DNA of 64,000 nt from Psilocybe azurescens (taxonomy: Eukaryota > Basidiomycota > Agaricomycetes > Agaricales > Agrocybaceae). Within the stretch, counting starts at the first letter, position 1. Each line of letters begins with the position of its first letter. A model generated the notes under the pieces. The model did no database searches, was not told where the DNA came from, and saw only the letters and a list, made by a program, of their open reading frames with translations. The translations under genes and the position numbers were made by a program. Shown here piece by piece: positions 12,136 to 23,285 of the stretch. The stretch spans positions 62,001 through 126,000 of the forward strand of contig JAJIRX010000648.1 of the NCBI GenBank assembly GCA_023853785.1. Direction: 5' to 3'.

Positions 12136-13710
12136 ATGCGCGTCTTCGCTCCCCTTGTTACTTTGTCTTCTGTCATTCTTGCTGCCGTCGCTAGTCCCCT
12201 CAACGTAGAGAACTTCATTGAGAGGCGCGACATCCCACAAGGTACGTCTTCAAGGTCTATTCTGCTCGACACTCCGACAGTTCTAACCGTATCGCGTGTA
12301 CTGTAGATGTGTTCAACGACCTTGTCTCCCACTTCCAGTGTCTGTTCATTCCATCTTGTCTCGGTCGTATGTGCCTCTTACATTATCATCCATCGTGAAC
12401 AGATGCTGTCTCAGCGTATGCGGACGCATGCCCCAAACCCAACGGCAACACCCTGGTCCTTCAGTTCAGCCAGAACTTAACGGACACACAGGGCTTCATC
12501 GCCCGAGACGATAACAAGAAAGAAATCGTCGTTTCTCTTCGCGGAAGGTATGCTCAAAAATAAAAAAAGAACATTGATCGTCAAAATTTATTAAAGAATA
12601 ACGTAGTGAATCATTTACCGACGCTTTAACCGACATTAACATACTGCTGGTTCCATTCGTGTCGCCTGGTGTAAAAGCTCCTTGTACGTATACATACATA
12701 CGCTAACGGTCCCATTCATCGCTAATTCATTTCATTAATTTCGATAGTCGGTTCTGCTGCCCACGCCGGCTTTCTGATAGCGTAAGTTCGGCCATGTTCA
12801 GTCTTCAGGCGCACACCTTACCAAACCAACCGTTTTCTCGCCAACAGATGGAATTCTGTTGCGAGACTGGTCATCTCGACAGTCAAAGCCCAACTCGACG
12901 CGCATCCGGGCTATACTATTGCTTCCACTGGCCATTCTCTCGGAGGAGCCTTGTCTAGCTTGGCTGGCATATCTCTTAAACAGAACTTCCCCGGCAGGTA
13001 ATTATTTTTATCTCAAGCTGTAATGGAAGGATGCATACTAACTTACCTTTGTCCGGTAGCACCGTGAGGATGTTCACCTACGGTCAAGTATGTCTCTTCT
13101 GCCATTCTCAGCCACATGCTCTGAAATAAGGCTCTATTTACCAGCCCCGGACATTCAACCCTATCGGAGCTAGTTTTATTAACTCGCAATTCGGCGATCA
13201 GGCATTCCGATGTACGTTTTTCGGATGATCAATGTTGGAGGTTCTGAAAGCTGATATATATGTCTTTTCGCTCTGCAAAGCCGTACACACCACCGATGGG
13301 TAAATTTCAGATTTTTTCACTTCATTTGTGCATGTCTGATTTTTCTGTTTTCAGAGTCCCAACCATTATTCCGAGAATTCTTGGCTACCGACACCATGGT
13401 ATGCCATAAAGCTCAGACCTCGTTGAAGCTAGAAGCCAACTAACCATCGGCGATATCGGATTCGTATTTACAGGAATCGAGTATTTCCAGACGCCTGACC
13501 CTGCCACTCCAGCAACCACTAAAAATGCGCAGCAGATGGCGAAGACCCCACCTGCTCGGACTCGATCCCGTCTCAGGGCCTCGATGATGCCCATAGAATA
13601 GTAAGTCTTTTTATGATTATCACACTCCACGCCATCTGAGCTGAGATACTCTATTACTCTTCTTGGAAAAGTATTTCAATATTCCTTCTTCGTCGAAGTT
13701 CTGCGCATGA
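12136..13710 (+). CDS. Secreted class-3 (fungal) lipase
   Basis: This is a secreted alpha/beta-hydrolase of the fungal lipase class 3 (Rhizomucor lipase/feruloyl esterase) family, of about 300 residues. The ATG at 12136 opens a signal peptide (MRVFAPLVTLSSVILAAVAS). Later exons give ACPKPNGNTLVLQFSQN, EIVVSLRGS (oxyanion strand), the nucleophile elbow STGHSLGGALSSLAG, VRMFTYGQPRTFNP, the acid residue in RCVHTTDGVPTIIP and the catalytic His in RILGYRHHGIEYF. The exon from about 13473 then runs out of frame after PATTK at an A5 run (13521-13525). One added base restores CAADGEDPTCSDSIPSQG, the usual Cys-rich C-terminus. A further intron then leads to YFNIPSSSKFCA and stop 13708-13710. Read literally, the frame instead stops at 13601. 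Several 50-60 nt introns fit. It probably hydrolyses acylglycerols or related esters outside the cell. The substrate is not determinable here. Confidence 0.85.
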
Positions 13711-14204
13711 TGTGTTGAGTGTGTTTAAGAGATGCCTCTTAATCTTCGACCTCACAGTCTAAGTATTATCAGAGAAGGATCCAAGAAAATTGGCCAGCCG
13801 CCATTTTAAATCTGTCTTTTACAACATTCCTGTGTCAATTCTACCACCCTTTTGGTAAACCCTCTCGAAAAAATTGTGGGATCCCAAGCGTCAAAATCAA
13901 CGGCGGAAGTAACAAAATGATTATAAGAGCAAGAAAAGGATACACAATACCGATGTTGAAATATGTGTAGATAACCAAGAGAAATGAGGCCTAAGGTGAG
14001 AGGTGGTATACAAAATGCTGTTGCATGAAAACGACGACATAACTGCATATGAAAGCAAGAGACAAGCATGAAAAAATTTAGCAGAAAACAAGAAGAGAGC
14101 AATCCGAAAGCAATCCGACTTTACTCGATTGACAAGTTACTATTGTTTGAATGGTATAATCCCCGGTGGCGAAGGGCAGCAGAAAATGGAAGAGATGTAG
14201 GGTA
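13711..14204. other. Convergent intergenic region
   Basis: This lies between the 3' ends of the lipase (+) and the F-box-like gene (-). I see no additional gene. Confidence 0.4.
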
Positions 14205-15912
14205 TCACGACAAAGATCTGAGCGATTCAGATACCGCTTCGTGTCGGACGGTTCGAAATTCCGCGATCATGGTTTTGACTGTGCGCCACCAGTCGGCGTC
14301 GAATGCTGGTGACTCGCTGTTTAATGTGACTACTTTGAGGCATGGTAAGCAATATTCAATGAATCTGGATACTGCTATGCCCATCGCTACGGTGTTGGTT
14401 TCATTGTCGTGTCGTGTCGTCGTTATTTTGTGGATGGAAAGGTACTCGATCGCGTTTGAGCAACGAGAAGCCCGTAGCCTCTCTTCCTTCAATGTCTGAG
14501 GTGTATGCAGCCTAAAATCTACAGGGAGTGTCAGATTGACGAGACTCGGACAGTTACGCGCGAAGATCTGCAGGCTAGAAAGGGAAGGGGATTTCCCGTC
14601 TACGGAAGAAGGGAGGATGAGGGTACGCAAGTTTCGCCAATTGTCGCCTGCACAAAGCTCGCCAATGTGGTCGTCGGTAATAGATAGCAATACCCCAGCT
14701 ATTTCAAGGCGGACGAGATCTCTGCATTGGATGAGAGGACGCAGTGCTCCTCCTGGAAGAACGATTGTTTTGCCAGCTCCCATGTTGGCATCGAGGAACT
14801 GAAGGGATGGAGCTATTCTTGCGAGATCCTGAATGTACGCTTCTATCGACAGCGACACCGTTACAGGATTTGGTAACAAGGCCATGCACCCTATTATGAT
14901 CGTTTTCAGATTGGGTGCTTGACTAATTGACCGAAGAATCTTGGAAATTTCATCGAGGTCTCCCCTTAGACGTAGTTCCTGTATACGTTCAAAGCCTTGG
15001 ACGCTGCTTCTGATTGGCAAACTCGAGTTATCAATCGTAGCGCTGTTCAGGTTTATGATCAGGTGGGTCAGATCAGGTAAATTGCCGCAATAGCCAATAA
15101 ATGCGGAAGGAACCACTGATCCTGAATCGAAAGTCAGATTGAGGCCCTGAAGTCTTGTAAAGCTTTCTATAAAGCAGAGAATATCCAGGGATAGTCTTCC
15201 CGATAGAATGAGATCTTGTACAGCGATCGCCCTGTGAGATAAGACAGATAAAAGCGATGCCACCAATGCTTCGGTGGAAGAAGTTATGCCTCCGATGCTT
15301 AGCGTCGTCAGAGAAAAATCCTTGTATTAGAAAAAGTGGGTTGAAATTGTCGATGTTTGGGGAATGAAAACCAGGTGGTGTTAGGGATGGAATATAGAGT
15401 GTTTTAAGGGCAGGAAAAAGAGTAAAATTCTTCTCAATTAATAGTCGTGAAACAAAGTGCGCAGCGATGGAATCCGAGAAGGACTGGAGGTACAGGTACC
15501 TGACTTTGCAACTATATAGTGCAAGTCGATCCAGATGACTAGTTTGCATAGCCCCGTTGATGGTCTATAGCATGATCGATAAGCACAATTTGCAATTTCA
15601 AGAAGTTTCGACGATCTCTAAGTGTAAGGGACTCACATAAACGTTGTTCACTTTTGTGAACGTGGGGAGTATTTTGAAAACAGGGATAAGTGATGTCATT
15701 AACCTCCAGAGTAGCCCCAACGCCGGTGCAACGAAGGACCTAGCCGTCAAAGACGCCGAAAGCAGCGCCTTACGCGTCGAAATATCCATATCCCAGATGC
15801 CATCGCCCCAAAACGCCTCGGGATCGAAGAACGATAATATCAACTCCATGATATCTTCATTTTGGAAAACATCCGAAGAGCAAGAGTTTCTCAGCGGTTC
15901 TGCTGGAATCAT
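14205..15912 (-). CDS. F-box-like/LRR-type protein 1
   Basis: The ATG at 15912 starts MIPAEPLRNSCSSDVFQNED, then an F-box-like helix pair (IMELILSFFDPEAFWGD, LLSASLTARSFVAPALGLLW) typical of the large Agaricomycete F-box families. An intron (15636-15565) follows NNVY. The second exon has irregular leucine-rich segments (LQGLNLTFDSG, LTHLIINLNSA, IQELRLRGDLDEI, LVRLEIAGVLLS, LRTLILPSSVDG) and stops at 14205. The function of individual family members is usually unknown; the expected role is substrate recognition for an SCF ubiquitin ligase. The frame needs one base removed in an A5 run (15314-15318 on the plus strand, T5 in the message) to join FNPLFLIQG to FSLTTLSIGGI. No intron with a suitable phase explains this as well. 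Confidence 0.68.
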
Positions 15913-16648
15913 GTTGAATCCGCTGATTTGTTTCCATCAAAACGTTGACAAGGATTACCGGAGAGCACCTACCTTTGGACCGTGGTCAACGATTCACTTT
16001 GGAGATGGTCTCCGGCTTCAGTCATCAGAGCGAGTAACCTGCGTTGACGCAGTGAAAAGACAAGGAATGACTTCGCTTTTCTCAGTACAATGTAGGAGAT
16101 TTGATCACAATCAGATTATCACCACCAAGTTGAACGATATTAAGTCAGTTTAACTTTGGCTTGCGGCACGGCCTGATGTCCGAATGCCACGGTGCCCTAA
16201 AGGTTACCAAAAGGAAGATTTCACGAAGAAACGTGATTGTGGGTGGCATGGATGTACGTGCGTACTTGGTTTGGGTCCTTAACAATGATGAGCTCAATCG
16301 AGCCTCTCAATACATATAACGTTCAGTCGTTGAAACCTGAAAGGGTGTACAGTGACAGGACATGTCAGACTCCGCGGTATTTTCGAACCGCGATCACGTG
16401 CTATATACTGCGGTCCTAACTTGATCCCAACTTGAACTTTGAACAGATGCCTCATTCTTATAGGGAACATCTATCCATACTTAGCTCATCTCTTCTACTC
16501 AACCGCCATCACCACTACCATTCTTACTTAATTTTCAATTATTCTCGCTCATATTCATGGACGCCTTTAGAGGCCTCTCCGGTATAAAGGTCAGACTGAA
16601 GGGCGACGCACTACTATAACTGGAAAAACAATTCTTCTGCTCAACTAC
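15913..16648. other. Intergenic region
   Basis: This is the presumed promoter of F-box-like gene 1 and the degenerate upstream part of the FunK1 relict. Nothing else is resolved. Confidence 0.4.
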
Positions 16649-17447
16649 ATGCCAATAGCAACCTCTAGGCATCCCACTGAGAGCTTTATTCGAGCTAAAA
16701 CCCGAAGGAGCGGCACTGTCGACGCCAATGGCACTTCGGTGAAGATTTTTCCTAATACAATCCACCTCTTCGGACCAACGCAGGTATGAAGCCCGATCTT
16801 GCATTCGAGCTCCGCAACACCAAGGCTCGTTATAAAACCAACAGTAAGAAAATCTACTGTGTCAAGCTCAAAAGAGTGAGTATGGATTCTCCTCATGCAC
16901 AGTAACCCTCTTCTAACCAGTCCTATTCAACCATCAAGTCGGCCGATGTAAACTCACCGTCTTTTCATCTCAATTTTCCTTCAACCCTTCTGTGTTCTTC
17001 ATCTGTAAGACCCTTGTGCATTTATATTTTCGAATCTCGAATCTATTCCTTTTAAGCGCGGAAGGATGGAGGCAATGAAAGGACCACTCTCAAAAATCTC
17101 CCCGTACTTGGCGATCATGGGCGTGGGCCTTGCAAGTATGCAGTAACGACGTCGAGGTCAAAAATCCATAGTGTTCGCGGCGCATTTCGCGACTTCAGGT
17201 GAGACTAACCACATCCTCCGAAAACAAGAAGCTGTAATGTAAGTTGGCGTATATACAAGGTAAGTCAATGACGACTATCACTGTATTCGACGTACATCCA
17301 TGTCTACGACCGTTCTGGCGTGCTTAATATCATCCCAGGAACTGATATTCATGCCGACGCGATCACATATGTTCGGGCCATTCTAGGAATATCCCCCATC
17401 ACTGAAAGCCCTGACAGTACCAACAAGTTTCCGAATGGAAATTATTG
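16649..17447 (+). pseudogene. FunK1 kinase relict (N-terminal fragment)
   Basis: This is a decayed copy of the two FunK1 genes nearby. It starts at an ATG giving MPIATSRHPTESFIRAK, matching the N-terminal exon of the copy at 30.1-32.6 kb. MKPDLAFELRNTKARYKTN follows at about 16786. A later stretch (SPYLAIMGVG, about 17098) corresponds to SPDLSVMGGG of the other copies. HVYDRSGVLNIIPGTDIHAD (about 17298) matches the start of their second exon. Frames are broken between these blocks, the intervening several hundred bases are shortened, and the sequence ends soon after at in-frame stops near 17445. The whole C-terminal kinase half is absent. This is a relict, not a gene. Confidence 0.75.
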
Positions 17448-18179
17448 ATAGAAACGCGGGGAACGGACGACATTGGTGAGATGAATGCCTACAAGGAGGA
17501 CCACGAAAACGTTATTTTTCACTCCAGGTATTCTGTTTGCGAAGGCATTAGTCCTCACTTTGGTACAATTTTACACTGTAAAAATTCACATTCACATTCA
17601 TGACAATGTGTGGACCTGTAATTTGCATTACGATGGTCTAACAATGATAGTCAGCGTAGTCTATCATTTATTTACTTACTCTGCAAGAGTCATTATTCTG
17701 ATAACAATGGTTCTACCTTGTAAATGCAGTCCAAATTGAATTGCGAAATAGGGGAAATCGCGTGGATTGGGCCATCGCTCCATTGTAATATCAAAATTGG
17801 TCTCTTTCGTGATTGGAAGAATATACCTCATGGAATATGGCCAGATATGTCGGACGAAGGACCATATTTGTCTAAATTCACAGACGTTGAACAATGGAAT
17901 GTCAGAAAAATGACCAACTGAGGAAGGTTGGAGGAAGGAAGGACAATGTGAAGAACGCGAACACGTGACGTAAATTACCGCGTCGCGTGGGGACCGAACC
18001 CCGTGGCCAGTCTTGCACTGAACCACCATCACTTCCACCATTGTTGGCGACTTTAGCTCATTGTTCTGCTCGCACATTTTCGGAAGACTCTCTGATATAA
18101 AAGGACAGATTCAGAGGTGAGTTCTATATCCCACTACTCACCCTAATCTCATCCAACTGCTTTCAACCATATATTGACT
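17448..18179. other. Spacer between FunK1 relict and FunK1 copy 1
   Basis: Unrecognised AT-rich sequence with no kinase similarity that I can see. The last part is presumably the promoter of FunK1 copy 1. Confidence 0.35.
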
Positions 18180-20767
18180 ATGTCTTCCAGGCGTCGGCCC
18201 GAGAAATCCATCCGAGTTAGGAGCCCACAGCCCGGATCCATTCACTTCAGCGACACTCCGGTGAAGGCTTCTTCCCATTCCCATCAGCCCCCTAATACCG
18301 TTGAAGCAATGAGGCCTGCAATCAAAATTGAGCTCTGGAATTGCAAGGAAAGCTACGAAACAGACACTAAGAACATCTATCGTACCCACGATGATCTTCC
18401 TATCGAGCAGTTTCTCACTGAATGCTCCCTTTACGACGACAACTTGGCTGAGTGGAAGGAGTTGAAGCAGATTACTCGTGATTCGCAAGGGCACAATCCC
18501 GCGTGGCTGAGAACTCCTTGTACGAGCCACTCTCGCGCATCATCCAAGAAATCTTCGACTATTTTGATGAGTGGCAGGACTTGCATCCGCGTTGGGTCAA
18601 AGAAACTCACAAGAAGCTTATGAATCACAAAGAAGAAACCGACGTCGACTACTTTATTCAGAACGGAGAAGGAGAGCCCCTAACGTCTGTTACTACAAAG
18701 ACAGCGCCAGATCTTTCGATTATGGGGGAGGTCCATACCTTTCTGGTAGAGAGGTTGACGTCGATACTCCACAATATGCACATTGCATCTCTCCCCTGGA
18801 GGTGAAGACTGAGGCTACCTTGAACAAAGATAAAGTCTTGTTACAGGTTGCTATATACGCAAGGTGAGTACTGCTATAAATCTAGTCGGACATTGCCCGA
18901 ATCTTTGTATAGACAATGTTTTATTCAACAGCCTCACCGGCGATATGTTCCTACTGTCGTTATTACAGAATCCCGAGCTCACGTTCATGTGTATGATCGC
19001 TCTGGTGTGCTCCGACTAACCCCAGCCATCGATATTCACGCCGACGCGGTTGCCTTCGTGCGCACCATTATCGGTATCTCTACGGTATTTGGAGGATCCA
19101 AGAAGCACAACGAGTTCGATGCCCCGTTCGATCACAACGTGCAGTGGGTAGCAGATACCGATTACCCTCAAATCCAAATTTACAATCAGTGGACAAGTGA
19201 AAAGGACGGCAAAGAATCTGACTCTGAAGATTTCGATGAAAGCTCTGAGGCCTCAGACTGGGACGCTGAAGAGCCGGCGGAGAAACCTGAAGGATCGGAG
19301 GAAGAACCTGATGAATCCAACACGGGACCAGAACATGAAGAATCGGACGCAGAAATTAAACATTCGGGCGGGGTGCCCGGGAATCCAACCCAGCCATCTG
19401 ATGCATTGGACCAAGATCCTGAGTATGTTTGTTTTCCAACAACGTTTCTGACCTTAAATCTGTACGATGTTACGAACATGCGCTTCGTGCGTCGGACGGT
19501 GACGGGACGCGGAACTGTCTGTTGGGATGCCGTCGACGCGGAGACAGGACAAGCTGTCCTCATCAAGGATTCTTGGCGGTACTCCAGACGCACCGCTGAA
19601 TGGAAACTACTTATGCAAACCAAGGACATGGATGGCGTCGGCCAAATGACCGCCTTCGAGGATCGCTCTCAGAGTAGCGTTGTCCATTTCAGACACTTTA
19701 TTTGCTATGGCTTCCCAAAGTCATACCCACATAATCGTATATTCTCTAGAATTGTACTTCAAGCCTATGGGCCATCTATTCGCCATTTCGACAGTAAGCT
19801 GCATCTTTTGTACGCTTTTCGTGATGCTGTCGCTGGTGAGCACTGTTCATTGTGTCTATTCATTCGCGTTATTGATATGTTTTTGTGTCTTCGCAGGCCA
19901 CAAGAACTTGTGGATGAGTGGGATTTTACACCGAGACGTCAGCATCGACAACATCCTACTCGGTCAGGATAATGCTAAAGACGGTAATCGTGGTGTTCTC
20001 ATTGATCTCGACTTGGCCATCAGAGTCGATCGCGTCCGTAAACCTTCTCAGCATCTAATCCGGACGGTGAGCAACCTTGTATAATGTTTTGACTTTGAAA
20101 TGCTAAGCACATCACATCAGGGAACTCGTGCTTTTCAATCCATTGCCGTTTTGAGCCCTGCAGATTTGGGAGATGACCCACCCCTCAAGATCATCTTGAC
20201 GACCTCGAGTCCTTTTTCTACATTTTGGCATGGATTTGCCTTAAACACAATGGACCTCACAGTGACTCTATAACGTCTACATTTCTGGATAAATGGGAAG
20301 CGCCTGATGCAGTTACATGCTTATCAGTCAAATCAAGGTTCTTAATGAATCCCACCACCATGTTGCAACAATACTTCGACAACCCAATATTTAGAACTCT
20401 TCTCATGTCTCTTGCAAAATTGTGTCGCGGACACTTCGCCGATAAATCTGAACTCGCCGGCAACAGGGAAGCCCCTCCAGCTCTTATAGATGTCCATAAG
20501 AAAGCCCAAGCAATACATCATGACGCTTTCCTCAGATGTGTCGACGAAGCCATAGAAAGGCAAAAGATGGAAACGGAAGATTGGGTTCATCCACCTGTTC
20601 GATCACCTGTGACGCCTCCTGCAAAGTTCGTCAAACGTGTCTCCAAAAAATCTGATCTCCACGGGGTCACGCGCGGGGGCAGCTCGGGGAACAAAAGGAG
20701 GGTCGATCATTCAAACGACGACGACGGTCCAGGGCCCTCTAAGAGGTCGAAAGCCTCCATGGAATGA
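18180..20767 (+). CDS. FunK1-type protein kinase, copy 1
   Basis: FunK1 kinases are a basidiomycete-expanded, atypical protein kinase family of unknown substrate. The ATG at 18180 starts MSSRRRPEKSIRVRSPQ. The N-terminal part includes SLYEPLSRIIQEIFDYFDEW and GGPYLSGREVDVDTPQYAHC, ending AIYAR at an intron (18865-18911). The second exon has VHVYDRSGVLRLTPAIDIHA, an acidic linker (19190-19370) and FVRRTVTGRGTVCWDAVDAE. The kinase C-lobe follows another intron: GILHRDVSIDNILL (HRD catalytic loop) and GVLIDLDLAI (the DFG position reads DLD). The tail DDLESFFYILAWICLKHNGP and a basic, Ser-rich C-terminus end at 20767. Three one-base shortfalls occur, in G3 (18489-18491), G5 (18724-18728) and C4 (20181-20184). 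Each is repaired by adding one base, giving exact collinearity with copy 2. The gene may therefore be intact, but three lesions in a duplicated kinase also fit early decay. Confidence 0.8.
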
Positions 20768-22307
20768 ATCCGAATCATCTCGCCCGTGCTGTAGGTAAAT
20801 TGATCCCTTTCACAAGAATTTAGGAAGAAGCGCGACAATGTAATTAACTGCTTATTTCTTCATTCACTGTCCTTTCTGCTTTCAAATTTCGGAGAATTTT
20901 TTCTCATTATTTCCTCGCACTACAACGCTTTCCCTCTTGTATACTTAGATCTCCGGATCAGTTTTTTACTACAATTTACGACTTCTGAAATATTACCTAC
21001 GTTTATACCACAAGTTGTCTGTTAGCCTTTAGTAATCGACAAGGCATTATCCGATCACTCAAAGTATCCAAAATTGCGTAGCGTCAAGATTCACATCACC
21101 TTCAGTGCGACTGTGACATACCGGTCGGACTTTGACGACACTTTCATCAAGAACACAAGCGCGTATCTGGAGAAAGACTTTACTCGCTGCCGTGCGAATG
21201 TTCGATATTGAAATGCGTTGCGATATCAAATCACTCGAAGGCGACTACAAACGTGCTCTTTACGATCCAGATGATTAACACTGGTAGTCAAATTGGACAG
21301 ACTTGGACTTTCGATATGCTTACGATTGTCAACAATGTTGAGAGGATTATCTGATATGCGCCACCTGTCCTATCCGCCTGTAGAAAAACTGGAAAAAGAA
21401 GACCAGGATTCCGCACGGTCTGCGTCTGTCGATGCACCCCTTGAAGATACCAATATGCTAGCTCTACCCGACAACTGTGTTTTCATTTTGGCTGTTAATA
21501 TTGAGCTTTGAGGCGGGCAGGGTTACTAGGTCAGAAATTAGAATAGAGGATTGATGTCGAACTATCTACATGCAGTGAGGCTATGTGTGAGGAGATTGAC
21601 AACTTGACAATCGAATATTTGCCTTGACTCCAAATTTATTCCCTGAAAATAAGCGCTCACACATACCCCGATGCTATTCAGCCTCAACTCCAAATTATGT
21701 CAGACCTGGCTCCCTGACCATCAGGCGCTAAGCGCCCATCAACTTCAACTCCGACACCAAATACAATCCTATATATCATCTTATATAAACGTGTCTGTAT
21801 GCCAATTCTCACTATGTCTTGTAGGGCGGGAAATTATCAGCAGTTGAGTAGTTACCGAGCAGCGGTTGGTCACTCATTGGTCACTCACTTCAAAAAGACT
21901 GAGAATGACAACTAAGTACGTACTTTTATTATTATTAACGTGTAAAAAGCGGTCGAAGCGCTAAGACACACGGGTGCAACTGCAAGGATGCACCGTCCTA
22001 CGCTATAGTATCTACTAAGGCTCGGCTCGGCTCTCCGGGTGTGGAGAAGTTGTGTATCTGAGTGACCATGAAGGGGTAATATAAGAATACGGCTCTTAGT
22101 AAGCTGAGGGCGTCAGATGCACCTATACGTGGTGCGTGAATATAAAGAAATGGGGCTAAAAATACTACGGCACAGGTTTAAAATATATAAGAAGAACTAT
22201 GGTACAAGAGGAAGAATATAAAGTGTAATGCAGAAGAAAAGAAGAGGAGAGGAGACGGGGAGCAGGAGGAGAAGTGGGGTTCAACGTAGGGCTAGACATC
22301 AGGGGGT
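20768..22307. other. Intergenic region
   Basis: This is 1.5 kb without a gene that I can support. A 30-bp sequence at 21891-21925 (AAAAAGACTGAGAATGACAA core) recurs at 22611-22645. Confidence 0.4.
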
Positions 22308-22317
22308 TCATTGGTTC

Positions 22318-22432
22318 ATTATAAATCTTCGTCTGACTCTTCGTCCTCGGAATCGGGTACGGGGTTCGTCGTCGAACGTTGGACGTTCAGGTTTGCGCAG
22401 GTCTCGACCAGTCCGAGAGAAAGCGCCTGACG
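22318..22432 (-). other. Possible orphan 3'-terminal exon with acidic tail
   Basis: On the minus strand an acceptor-like CGTCAG precedes an open frame reading ALSLGLVETCANLNV and ending in an acidic tail (PVPDSEDEESDEDL) with a TAA near 22321. This looks like a genuine protein C-terminus, but no convincing upstream exon is found because the flanking sequence is the 115-bp repeat pair. It may be the end of a decayed gene or chance. Confidence 0.25.
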
Positions 22433-22478
22433 CGGAAAGAAAGTCGATCAGGGCCCTAATGCCAGGCCCTGTTCCCAT

Positions 22479-22751
22479 AAGTACGTACATATTCCCTGCT
22501 TTCTTTAAGGCTGAAAGTTCTCGAGCTGTCAAAACTCATTGGGATGTGAGTATGTACATAAATACCAGCCGCTAAATCAAGGACTCGTGCTTTGGAAATT
22601 CTATGACCCTTCAAAAAGACTGAGAATGACAAATAAGTACGTACTTATTCTCTACTTTCTTGAGAGCTGAAAGTTCTCGAGCTGTCAAAACTCAATGAGA
22701 TGTGAGTATGTACATAAATACCAGCCGCCAAATCAAGGACTCATGCTTCGG
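22479..22751. repeat. Direct repeat pair, about 115 bp, 156 bp apart
   Basis: Copy A (about 22479-22592) and copy B (about 22635-22751) share AAGTACGTAC, GCTGAAAGTTCTCGAGCTGT, GTGAGTATGTACATAAATAC and AATCAAGGACTC, with a few substitutions. The 30-bp sequence preceding copy B also occurs at 21891-21925. No terminal inverted repeats or coding content were found. A local tandem duplication or a fragmentary repeat family would explain it. Confidence 0.7.
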
Positions 22752-23285
22752 TAATGCTGTCTATTACTCTTACTTTTTCGCGAGTGCATGTATCTAGTAG
22801 AGTATTGGTCAAAATATTGGGCGTTTCGGCCTGCTCACGGTCTGTCGATTCAAGACTGATAGTCCTTTGGCCTTACATAGTAGTCAATGGCACTCGTGAC
22901 TCAATAGTTGATGCTGTTTGTTGAAGTTGTTGCTCGACGCGCTCGGGTTTGCCAAACTACGCCAAGAGTTCATGACCTCGACCCTTTCTCAATCCTGCCA
23001 TCATGTGTGTTTCGCAAAGCTGTTCTCCCCGTTCTTCTCTCCCTTATTTTCTGGCTTCTTGACATTGACTCTGCTGACTTATGATCCCAAGCCTGACACT
23101 TACCGTAACGCCTCTCGGAGAACAAATGCACCGAGCGCCCTCGCCCATCCTTGGACAATTGCGGGTTCCTTGTTATTATTCCGCGGACTGGCGTTGAAGC
23201 TGCAGATGTGTATAAAAATGCAAGGGAGAAAGTGGTCATGAAATACCAACTCTGCCTTTGATTCAATATCTGAACTGAAGTCGCC
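22752..23285. other. Upstream flank of the patatin-like gene
   Basis: Presumed promoter region with short open frames only. Confidence 0.35.
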
